Source of the DNA: an uncultured Ruminococcus sp.
GTDB taxonomy: Bacteria; Bacillota; Clostridia; Oscillospirales; CAG-382
Reading direction: 5' to 3'
Assembly (NCBI GenBank): GCA_902783535.1
Contig: CACZRJ010000114.1
Span: 1-7,054 of the forward strand
Length of the DNA: 7,054 bases
A model generated the notes under the pieces. It was given only the letters and a program-made list of their open reading frames with translations. It made no database searches and had not been told where the DNA came from. The position numbers and the translations under genes were made by a program. This document shows, one piece after another, positions 1 through 5,809 of this stretch (positions within the stretch are counted from its first letter, which is position 1; each line of letters opens with the position of its first letter).

Positions 1-45
1 AACGATCATCAGAACCGCAGCGAACGCGGTAACCGAATGTTTCAT
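1..45 (-). CDS. N-terminus of a divergent secreted or membrane protein (partial)
   Basis: Only the first 15 codons lie in the window; the gene runs off the left edge. Read on the minus strand it begins MKHSVTAFAAVLMIV, a basic residue followed by a hydrophobic stretch, which is what the start of a signal peptide or a first membrane helix looks like. A GGAGGT ribosome binding site is at 57-62. It lies 11 bases from this ATG and 8 bases from an in-frame TTG at 46-48; an ATG at 52-54 is only 2 bases away, too close to be used. A good promoter sits just upstream (83-111). The function cannot be told from so little protein. Confidence 0.6.
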   Translation of the reverse strand, partial: MKHSVTAFAAVLMIV

Positions 46-82
46 CAAAAACATATACCTCCAGTATACATTTTAATGTGCC

Positions 83-111
83 ATTATATCTCGATTTTTC
101 AAAAAATGCAA
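83..111 (-). promoter_or_regulatory. Sigma-A-like promoter for the leftward gene
   Basis: On the minus strand there is TTGCAT (106-111) as a -35 element, exactly 17 bases, then a perfect TATAAT (83-88) as a -10 element. Transcription would start near 76-77, about 30 bases before the start codon of the leftward gene. The spacing and the perfect -10 make this a convincing housekeeping promoter. It is predicted from sequence only. Confidence 0.7.
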
Positions 112-133
112 TAGCGCCTTGCGAATTGCATCT

Positions 134-151
134 TTCAAATCCGCTTCAAAT
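134..151. repeat. Pair of 7-bp direct repeats between the divergent promoters
   Basis: TTCAAAT occurs at 134-140 and again at 145-151, an 11-bp period, so both copies face the same side of the helix. They lie upstream of both divergent promoters, about 25 bp from the leftward -35 and about 50 bp from the rightward -35. This could be a tandem activator site, but in AT-rich DNA it may also be chance. Confidence 0.25.
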
Positions 152-203
152 TTTCAGAAGCTCTTTTTATACAAAAAATAGCACAATCTTTTATCACAAA
201 ACC

Positions 204-232
204 TTGATTTTTTTGGCACCCTATGATATCAT
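204..232 (+). promoter_or_regulatory. Sigma-A-like extended -10 promoter for the zinc-ribbon/TPM/SPFH operon
   Basis: TTGATT (204-209), 17 bases, then TATCAT (227-232), with a TG dinucleotide at 224-225 that makes an extended -10 element. Transcription would start near 239, giving a short leader of about 27 bases before the TTG start at 266. No copy of the TGAAAC/CGTA pair typical of the envelope-stress sigma factor SigW, which drives the related operon in Bacillus subtilis, was seen in this intergenic region. Confidence 0.6.
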
Positions 233-253
233 AATCACAAGAATTATTCGAGA

Positions 254-260
254 GAGGTGA
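254..260 (+). promoter_or_regulatory. Ribosome binding site that decides a TTG start
   Basis: GAGGTGA matches the anti-Shine-Dalgarno sequence over seven bases and ends 5 bases before TTG at 266. A longer reading frame could begin at GTG 257, but that codon lies inside this site, so a ribosome bound here would start at the TTG. Confidence 0.7.
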
Positions 261-265
261 GCTAT

Positions 266-1357
266 TTGCCGAACGCTGATCCCAATTTCACCACCGATTA
301 TGTCGTATCATACAAATGCCCGACATGCGGCTCAAGACTTGCCTTCGACGCTGACTCGCAGCTTTTCCATTGTGCGGCCTGCGACAATTCCTACGATCTG
401 GAGACCGTTTCGAATGCGCAGATCAACTCGGAAACAAGTTTCGACTGGGGCAACTACAACGCAAATCTGAGCGGTGAACAGGTTCAGGGTACCGTTGCAT
501 TTATTTGCCAGTCATGCGGTGCTGAAACGATCACTGAAGCGACGACTGCCGCGACGCACTGCCCTTATTGCGGTAACTACGTCGTCGTCGGAGAAAACGT
601 TACCGGTCTGATCAAGCCGAACGCGATCATTCCCTTCAAAATCAACTCCAAAGGGCTTGCGGATCGTATCAAGCAATTCTGTCACGGAAAGAAGCTTCTC
701 CCAAAGAACTTTCTTTCCGAAAACAAGATCAGAGAAGTGCAGGGCATCTATGTCCCCTTCTGGCTCTATTCCTGCAAGGCGGACGGCGCCGCGACTTTCG
801 AAACGACCAGAGTCAGGACATGGACGACATCGAGTTACAACTATACCGAGACCTCATTTTACTACGTGACCTGCGACGGCTCCATGCGATTCGAGAAGAT
901 TCCGGTGGACGGAAGTCTCAAGATCGACGACGCTCTGATGGACTCTATCGAGCCGTTTGACTATTCTCAGATGGTCGACTTCGACGCGGCATATCTGTCC
1001 GGTTTTTTGGCGGACAGGTTTGACGTCAATGCGGAGGACTCCCTTCCGCGCGCCAGCCAGCGCGTACGCTTCAGCGCAGAAGAAATGTTCCGCTCGTCAG
1101 TCAATTCTTATGCGTCGGTCAGAAGGATCAACTCCTTCTTCAACCTGACGGACACCAGCGTGAAGTATGTGCTTCTTCCGGTATATCTGATCGTTTCCCG
1201 TTACGGCGATAAGGAATACCGATTTGCCGTAAACGGACAAACCGGGAAAGTTGTCGGCGACCTGCCGATTTCCAAGAAGAAAGTCTTCTTTTACTGGGCG
1301 CTCACGGCCGGAATCCTGGCGCTTGTCAGCCTTCTGATCGCGATGCTGCTGTTTTAA
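266..1357 (+). CDS. Double zinc-ribbon protein with C-terminal membrane anchor (YdjG-like)
   Basis: A 363-residue protein that probably scaffolds a membrane-associated complex. Two zinc ribbons are visible: C18/C21 with C36/C39, and C81/C84 with C99/C102, both of the CPxCG type. A conserved-looking middle region follows (KPNAIIPFKIN, GIYVPFWLYS and YLSGFLADRFDV), then one hydrophobic helix at about 341-363 preceded by lysines. This implies tail-anchoring with the zinc ribbons in the cytoplasm. Databases usually call such proteins 'TFIIB-type zinc ribbon-containing'; the overall plan matches Bacillus subtilis YdjG. That likeness is strengthened by the TPM gene 14 bases downstream and the SPFH gene further on. 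The start is taken as TTG 266 because the ribosome binding site overlaps the alternative GTG 257. No enzymatic motif is visible, and the molecular function is inferred from family and context. Confidence 0.85.
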   Translation: MPNADPNFTTDYVVSYKCPTCGSRLAFDADSQLFHCAACDNSYDLETVSNAQINSETSFDWGNYNANLSGEQVQGTVAFICQSCGAETITEATTAATHCPYCGNYVVVGENVTGLIKPNAIIPFKINSKGLADRIKQFCHGKKLLPKNFLSENKIREVQGIYVPFWLYSCKADGAATFETTRVRTWTTSSYNYTETSFYYVTCDGSMRFEKIPVDGSLKIDDALMDSIEPFDYSQMVDFDAAYLSGFLADRFDVNAEDSLPRASQRVRFSAEEMFRSSVNSYASVRRINSFFNLTDTSVKYVLLPVYLIVSRYGDKEYRFAVNGQTGKVVGDLPISKKKVFFYWALTAGILALVSLLIAMLLF

Positions 1358-1371
1358 GGAGGACGGGACTT

Positions 1372-2181
1372 ATGAAAACGAGAATGAAAAAACATCTCCG
1401 CAAAAGTCTGTTCGTCCTCTCGCTTCTGATTCTGCTTGCTCTTTTCGCCGCTTTCACTGTTTCCGCGACGGGATTCCAGCAGTTTCATGACGGGAATGCC
1501 CCGCGTATTGTCGACAATGCCGGGCTTTTCAGTGAGGAATTCAAGCAGTCTTTCCTGGCAAAAATCAAAACAGTCCAGGATGAGCTTCAAACCGATTTCG
1601 TCATCGTTACGACAAAAGACCTTGAGGGAAAGTATATCCGGGAATACGCCGATGACTATTACGATTACCACGGATACGGCATCGGAAACAAATTCAGCGG
1701 CACCCTGATGGTCATTTATATCGATCCGGAAGGGTTCAGCAACAACTGCTGGTACACGTTCACAGGTGACGAAATCAACAGATTCTCGGGAAGAACCGAA
1801 GAGATCGCAGAAAAGATCCAGCCGTATTTCAAGGCAAAGGATTTTGCAGGCGGCGTCCAGGCATATCTGGACTATTTCGCATACCACCATCACTGGTACT
1901 CCCGGATCACTTTTCTGAAAGTACTGATTGCTCTCGGAATCGGCGTGATCGCAGGATTGATCAGAATCGGCTCAATGAAGAAGAAAATGAAAACGGTCGT
2001 GGCGGCTGTCAGCGCCAAGAATTATCTCGCTGAGGGTACTTACGATCTCAGAAACATGAACGAGGTTTTCGTCCGTTCCGTCGTGACCAAAACTGCGCGT
2101 GAGCGCTCCAGCTCTTCCGGCGGCGGGCATCATTCCGGATCCAGCGGCGTCAGCCATTCCGGCGGCGGCTTCAGCTTCTGA
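1372..2181 (+). CDS. TPM-domain membrane protein with Ser/Gly/His tail (YdjH/YgcG-like)
   Basis: A 269-residue protein. Residues 1-32 form a signal sequence or first membrane helix (basic start, long hydrophobic core, VSA-T as a possible cleavage site). Residues about 44-170 form a TPM domain, recognisable from IVDNAGLFSEE, the strand DFVIVTT, the DDYYDYHGYGIG loop and the strand TLMVIYID. A membrane helix follows at about 178-200, then a basic cytoplasmic segment, and finally a low-complexity tail (246-269) rich in Ser, Gly and His and ending GGGFSF. This tail is characteristic of the family. The TPM domain should lie outside the membrane and the tail inside. TPM domains have been linked to phosphatase activity and photosystem II repair in plants, but no activity can be claimed here. 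The ATG follows a perfect AAGGAGG at 1356-1362 that overlaps the previous stop codon. It resembles B. subtilis YdjH in plan and position. Confidence 0.85.
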   Translation: MKTRMKKHLRKSLFVLSLLILLALFAAFTVSATGFQQFHDGNAPRIVDNAGLFSEEFKQSFLAKIKTVQDELQTDFVIVTTKDLEGKYIREYADDYYDYHGYGIGNKFSGTLMVIYIDPEGFSNNCWYTFTGDEINRFSGRTEEIAEKIQPYFKAKDFAGGVQAYLDYFAYHHHWYSRITFLKVLIALGIGVIAGLIRIGSMKKKMKTVVAAVSAKNYLAEGTYDLRNMNEVFVRSVVTKTARERSSSSGGGHHSGSSGVSHSGGGFSF

Positions 2182-2603
2182 TGAGGTTCCTGCGGTTTCT
2201 TGCAAGGATCGGACGCTTTCTGCTGTATTTTCTTCTGGCGCTCGTCTTCCATTGGGAAGGCCTGATTCCGGCCGTATTGCTTCTGATTCTGCATTTCTGG
2301 CCCGGGATCCCCATCTACTGGTGCTTCATTGCGCTTGGCTTATGGCTATTGTTCGTCTTTATCCGCATGCTGTTTTTCAGATTCGCGATCAGTTCGTCGC
2401 AGGAACCGACGCCTTTCCGGGAAAACAGAAATCCGTATTCGTACATTTCGAACAAGCGACGCGCTTCCGGAAAAGAACCCGGACCCGTGCATTTGCAAAA
2501 TGTCGATACTTCCCCGTCCGCTGAAAATCCTGATGATTTCTCCGTACCTGACGGGAATGATTTCAGCGGTCAACGAAACACTTTGAATAATATAAAAAAA
2601 TAA
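2181..2603 (+). CDS. Small hydrophobic protein with polar C-terminal tail, translationally coupled
   Basis: A 140-residue protein of unrecognised family. The first 66 residues are almost wholly hydrophobic and suggest two or three membrane helices (about 11-24, 27-40 and 44-66), led by a basic N-terminus. Residues 67-140 are polar, rich in Ser, Pro, Asn and charged residues, and look disordered. The ATG overlaps the TPM gene's stop codon by one base (TGATG) and has no evident ribosome binding site of its own, so translation is probably coupled to the upstream gene. A small membrane protein with coupled translation suggests a partner of the TPM protein. Another reading frame is also open across part of this stretch, but only this frame begins at the coupled start and gives a membrane-protein pattern. 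Confidence 0.7.
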   Translation: MRFLRFLARIGRFLLYFLLALVFHWEGLIPAVLLLILHFWPGIPIYWCFIALGLWLLFVFIRMLFFRFAISSSQEPTPFRENRNPYSYISNKRRASGKEPGPVHLQNVDTSPSAENPDDFSVPDGNDFSGQRNTLNNIKK

Positions 2604-2626
2604 AACACCTAGAAAAGGAGAAAACT

Positions 2627-3931
2627 ATGGGACTTATTCAAGCTGCAGTTGGCGCTCTCGGAGGAACACTCGCAGACCAGTGGAAAGAGTTTTTCTACTG
2701 CGATGCTCTTGAAAGTGATGTCCTGATGGTCAAAGGCCAGAAAAGGATCACAAGCCGTTCTTCCAACACCAAAGGAAATGACAACATCATTTCCAACGGT
2801 TCCGTGATTGCCGTCGCGGACGGTCAGTGCATGATCATCGTTGAGCAGGGCAAAGTCGTTGAAGTCTGTGCCGAGCCCGGCGAGTTCATTTACGACACGT
2901 CTTCCGAGCCTTCCATTTTCGCCGGAAAGCTGGGACAGTCAATCATCAATTCCTTCAAGATTCTCGGACGCCGTTTCACGTTCGGCGGAGACACCGGGAA
3001 AGACCAGCGCGTTTACTATTTCAACACCAAGGAAATCACCGACAACAAGTTCGGAACTGCCAACCCTGTTCCCTTCAAGATTGTCATCAACGAGCAACTC
3101 GGCTTCAAGCTGTCTGTCGACCTTCGCTTCAACGGCGTCTATTCCTACCGCATCTTTGACCCGATCCTGTTCTATACGAATGTCGCCGGCAACCGTGCAG
3201 AAAGCTACAAACGCGAGGACATCGACTCGATGCTGAAAGGCGAACTGATCATGTCGCTTCAGCCGGCCCTTGCCGTCCTTTCCGCACAGGGCGTCTACTA
3301 CGATCAGATCCCCGCTCATAACAAGGAAGTTCGCGACGCTCTGAACGAAGAGCTGAAAGACGACTGGGGCAAGCGCGGAATCGAAGTTTATTCCATGAAC
3401 TTCGGCGTTCCTTCCATTCCGGAAGAGCAGCGCAAGAAGCTGACCGAATGGGAAGAAACTTCCATGACGCTGAATCCCAACGTCGGCGCAGCCCGTTATA
3501 TCGGCGGCACCGTCGACGCGATGAAGACCGCTGCAGGAAACGAAGGCGGAGCCATGAACGGATTCATCGGCATGGGCATGGCAATGAACATGGGCGGCAA
3601 CAATGCAGCGAACCTGTATGCCATGGGTGCGAATCAGCCCATTGGAAACCAGGCTGACCCGAATGCATGGACCTGCTCCTGCGGCGCTCAGAACACTGGA
3701 AACTTCTGCCAGAAATGCGGCCAGCCGAAACCCGCTCCCGCTGCCGGATGGACTTGCTCCTGCGGTCAGGTCAACCAGGGCAACTTCTGCACGAAGTGCG
3801 GAGCAAAACGCCCCGCCGGCGCACCGCTGTACCGTTGCAACAAGTGCGGATATCAGCCTGAAGACCCGAACAATCCGCCGAAATTCTGCCCGAACTGCGG
3901 AGATCCTTTCGACGCGAACGACATTCAGTAA
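2627..3931 (+). CDS. SPFH-domain protein with three C-terminal zinc ribbons (YdjI-like, 'virion core protein-like')
   Basis: A 434-residue, apparently soluble protein. Residues about 20-280 form an SPFH (stomatin/prohibitin/flotillin/HflK-C) domain of the 'virion core protein' type, recognisable from DVLMVKGQKRITSRSSN, GQCMIIVEQGKVVEV and LSVDLRFNGVYSYRIFDP. A Gly/Met/Asn-rich linker (about 303-345) follows, then three zinc ribbons: C350/C352 with C361/C364, C377/C379 with C388/C391, and C404/C407 with C421/C424. The first two are near copies of each other and the third is a different, rubredoxin-like type. There is no transmembrane helix, so membrane association must come from partners, plausibly the two membrane proteins upstream. 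In B. subtilis the relative YdjI is reported to link PspA to the membrane. The ATG has an AAAGGAG site 6 bases upstream. The abundance of C-ending codons hints at good expression. Confidence 0.88.
   Translation: MGLIQAAVGALGGTLADQWKEFFYCDALESDVLMVKGQKRITSRSSNTKGNDNIISNGSVIAVADGQCMIIVEQGKVVEVCAEPGEFIYDTSSEPSIFAGKLGQSIINSFKILGRRFTFGGDTGKDQRVYYFNTKEITDNKFGTANPVPFKIVINEQLGFKLSVDLRFNGVYSYRIFDPILFYTNVAGNRAESYKREDIDSMLKGELIMSLQPALAVLSAQGVYYDQIPAHNKEVRDALNEELKDDWGKRGIEVYSMNFGVPSIPEEQRKKLTEWEETSMTLNPNVGAARYIGGTVDAMKTAAGNEGGAMNGFIGMGMAMNMGGNNAANLYAMGANQPIGNQADPNAWTCSCGAQNTGNFCQKCGQPKPAPAAGWTCSCGQVNQGNFCTKCGAKRPAGAPLYRCNKCGYQPEDPNNPPKFCPNCGDPFDANDIQ
3668..3829 (+). repeat. Tandem zinc-ribbon duplication within the SPFH gene
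   Basis: Two consecutive 27-codon units (3668-3748 and 3749-3829) each encode a WTCSCGxxNxGNFCxKCG motif. They agree at nearly every framework residue while differing at many third codon positions and in the following linker, so this is an older internal duplication and not a recent DNA repeat. Confidence 0.75.
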
Positions 3932-3976
3932 TTCATTTTGAATCAAAAAAGAACAGATATATTAGGAGGAAACAAC

Positions 3977-4546
3977 ATGTCTTTTCTTGACAACCTGAAA
4001 AAAGCAGCCGGCAATATCGTTGAGAAGGCTTCTCAGGAAAGCAAAGATTTCGTCTTTGAAACGATCCCCACCAATCTCGCAGAGCTGATGGCACGTCCTG
4101 AAGCTGACCAGAAAGATCCGTTCGGCGTTGCTGCGCTGACCGTCATTGCGCTGAACATCTATCCTGCGAATCCGGAAGAATGCTTCAAGATGATGGAATT
4201 CCTGAACGGACCGAACGGCTTCTCGAACATGGACAAATCGTTCATGAAAGACCGTTTCTCCCAGAACGGTGACTCCACGCCCCGTTCCTATTTCCACGGA
4301 ACGACTCCCGCAAACAGCTACGAACCGACCGAGCCCTACACGATCACCGTGAAAACGACGCCGCATTCTCACGACGTCGGAGAAGGCTACATCACGCTGT
4401 ACCTCCAGTCTTCCGGAGCAGATTCCATTCGTCCGATCACCTTCCGTACGCAGCCCTCGACCGGAAAATGGTTCCTGCATGCTGATTCCTGGCATGGTCT
4501 TCTTGCCGGCATCCGCAAACCCGCGAACGAGAATCCCTGGGCATAA
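3977..4546 (+). CDS. Soluble DUF6935-like protein, last gene of the SPFH operon
   Basis: A 189-residue protein without signal peptide, membrane helix or cysteine-rich motif other than the single C69. The first 20 or so residues (MSFLDNLKKAAGNIVEKASQ) make an amphipathic helix with F3, L4, L7, A11, I14 and A18 on one face. Then comes a helical block (DPFGVAALTVIALNIYP, about 47-63, and EECFKMMEFLNGP), and a probably beta-rich C-terminal half with SYFHGTTPANSY, PYTITV, LYLQSSGADS and GKWFL, ending NPWA. I recognise the pattern as a DUF6935-type protein from memory, without a search, so the family name is tentative and the function is unknown. The start is ATG 3977, 6 bases after AGGAGGA (3964-3970). 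An upstream in-frame TTG at 3938 would add 13 residues but has no such site. The gene is 45 bases after the SPFH gene and 20 bases before the terminator, so it belongs to the operon. Confidence 0.8.
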   Translation: MSFLDNLKKAAGNIVEKASQESKDFVFETIPTNLAELMARPEADQKDPFGVAALTVIALNIYPANPEECFKMMEFLNGPNGFSNMDKSFMKDRFSQNGDSTPRSYFHGTTPANSYEPTEPYTITVKTTPHSHDVGEGYITLYLQSSGADSIRPITFRTQPSTGKWFLHADSWHGLLAGIRKPANENPWA

Positions 4547-4566
4547 GTTTCGCATTCATCCAATAC

Positions 4567-4602
4567 AAAACGGACCCGTTCAATCGAGCGGGTCCGTTTT
4601 TT
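4567..4602. terminator. Strong intrinsic terminator shared by two converging operons
   Basis: A perfect 12-bp inverted repeat pairs 4567-4578 with 4589-4600. It can extend by three more pairs, one of them G-U, to leave a 4-base loop AATC at 4582-4585. The core stem is CGGACCCG. A run of six T residues ends the plus-strand copy (4597-4602), so it terminates the rightward operon 20 bases after the last stop codon. On the minus strand the stem is followed by TTTTGTATTG, a weaker U-tract that could also end the malic enzyme transcript, whose stop codon is 14 bases away. Confidence 0.9.
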
Positions 4603-4615
4603 ACGGAGTTGTAAG

Positions 4616-5794
4616 TCAGATTCTGGATACGCCTGTTTCGTGCGCTGCGCGGATGACCGCATCGGCGACGACACGGGCGACATCTTTGTTCAGAGCTGAC
4701 GGAATGATATTGGTTTCGGAAAGTTCGCTGTCCGGAATCAGTGACGCCAGTGCAAAAGACGTTGCAACTTTCATCTCCTCGTTGATTCTGGAAGCGCGGC
4801 AGTCCAGAGCGCCGCGGAAGATTCCGGGAAACGCGAGCAGATTGTTGATCTGGTTTGGATAGTCGGACCGGCCGGTCCCGACGATTCTCGCGCCGCCTTC
4901 CAAAGCGAGATCAGGCATGATCTCCGGCGTCGGGTTCGCCATAGAGAATACGATCGCGTCGTGGTTCATGGTGGAGATCATTTCCTTGGTGACCGTGTTG
5001 GGAGCAGATACGCCCACGAAAACGTCGGCGCCTTTCAGCGCGTCGGCAATCCTACCGGATCTGTCTTCGCCATTCGTGAGTCTTGCCATCTCGGCGGTCG
5101 CCGGATTCAGATGCGGATGTTTGCTGCAGAGGATGCCGTCGATATCGCACATGATAATCTTTTTAGGGTCAACGCCCATGCGGATCAAATGCTTCGCGAT
5201 GGAGATCCCTGCAGCGCCGGCGCCGCTCATGGCGACGCGAATATCCCCGATGGACTTCCCCACGATCTTCAGTGCGTTCAGCATTGCAGCAGCAACGACG
5301 ATTGCAGTCCCGTGCTGGTCATCGTGGAACACGGGGATATCACAAAGTTCGATCAGACGTTTTTCGATTTCAAAGCATCTGGGAGCTGCGATGTCCTCAA
5401 GATTGATCCCGCCGAACGAACCGGAAAGAAGATAAATCGTTCTGACGATCTCATCGACATCCTTTGACTTGATGCAGAGCGGAAACGCGTCAACATCGGC
5501 AAATTCCTTGAACAGGAGGCATTTCCCTTCCATGACGGGCATGCCGGCTTCCGGGCCGATGTCTCCAAGTCCGAGGACAGCGGTACCGTCCGTAATGACT
5601 GCGACGAGGTTGTTTCTGCGTGTCAGCTCATAGGATTTGCTCAAGTCTTTCTGAATCTCCAGACAGGGCTCAGCCACGCCGGGCGTGTATGCGAGAGAAA
5701 GATCTTCCCGCGAATTGACGTGAATGCGCGGAACAACTTCTATTTTGCCGTTCCACTCATAATGCTTTTTCAGCGATTCCTCACGAATGCCCAT
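4616..5794 (-). CDS. Malic enzyme (malate to pyruvate, decarboxylating)
   Basis: A 392-residue cytoplasmic enzyme that oxidatively decarboxylates L-malate to pyruvate and CO2 with reduction of NAD(P). All hallmarks are present: AYTPGVAEPC with catalytic Tyr36, EGKCLLFKEFADVDAFP with catalytic Lys91, metal ligands E133/D134 and D158/D159 (VFHDDQHGTA), the nucleotide fold GAGAAG at 191-196, and NPTPEI and NQINNLLAFPGIFRGALD near the end. Asp217 at the end of the second strand of the Rossmann fold favours NAD over NADP, but this is a weak predictor. The length suits the short bacterial type without the phosphotransacetylase extension. The start is ATG 5794, preceded 8 bases upstream by GTGAGGA; it gives MGIREESLKKH, the usual beginning of the family. 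A GTG at 5807-5809 would add five residues but lacks a good site. It follows the dehydrogenase gene after 15 bases. Confidence 0.95.
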   Translation of the reverse strand: MGIREESLKKHYEWNGKIEVVPRIHVNSREDLSLAYTPGVAEPCLEIQKDLSKSYELTRRNNLVAVITDGTAVLGLGDIGPEAGMPVMEGKCLLFKEFADVDAFPLCIKSKDVDEIVRTIYLLSGSFGGINLEDIAAPRCFEIEKRLIELCDIPVFHDDQHGTAIVVAAAMLNALKIVGKSIGDIRVAMSGAGAAGISIAKHLIRMGVDPKKIIMCDIDGILCSKHPHLNPATAEMARLTNGEDRSGRIADALKGADVFVGVSAPNTVTKEMISTMNHDAIVFSMANPTPEIMPDLALEGGARIVGTGRSDYPNQINNLLAFPGIFRGALDCRASRINEEMKVATSFALASLIPDSELSETNIIPSALNKDVARVVADAVIRAAHETGVSRI

Positions 5795-5809
5795 CTTCCG
5801 ATTCCTCAC

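Noticed and set aside
78..260. Plus-strand 60-codon open frame in the intergenic region
   Set aside because: It starts at GTG without a ribosome site, has an unremarkable composition, and covers both promoter regions, so it is more likely noncoding.
1354..1893. Minus-strand open frame (179 codons) opposite the TPM gene
   Set aside because: Opposite a convincing TPM-domain gene; no family resemblance and a composition typical of a shadow frame.
2099..2524. Plus-strand 141-codon frame overlapping the TPM and small membrane protein genes
   Set aside because: It is Ala/Pro/Ser-rich in the TPM tail region, has no ribosome site, and would displace the frame that starts at the TGATG overlap and encodes a clear membrane segment.
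2583..2626. Possible internal promoter before the SPFH gene in the AT-rich end of the small membrane protein gene
   Set aside because: TATAAA-like and TTGAAT-like words occur, but no -35/-10 pair with 16-18 base spacing could be found.
3931..3943. Short inverted repeat ATTCA-TTT-TGAAT just after the SPFH stop codon
   Set aside because: Five A/T-rich pairs with a three-base loop are too weak for a terminator, and the next gene has a strong ribosome site 20 bases on; probably chance.
2939..3946. Long minus-strand open frame (335 codons) opposite the SPFH gene
   Set aside because: It lies opposite a well-recognised gene with a good ribosome binding site, gives no recognisable domain, and reflects codon bias of the real gene on the other strand.
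3962..4555. Minus-strand open frame (197 codons) opposite the DUF6935-like gene
   Set aside because: The plus-strand gene has a strong ribosome site, sits in an operon and shows a plausible protein; the opposite frame is Arg/Gly-rich without motifs.
4961..5467. Plus-strand frames opposite the malic enzyme and the dehydrogenase (also near 4917-5435 and 5720-6154)
   Set aside because: Both minus-strand genes carry complete catalytic motifs; the plus-strand frames show none.
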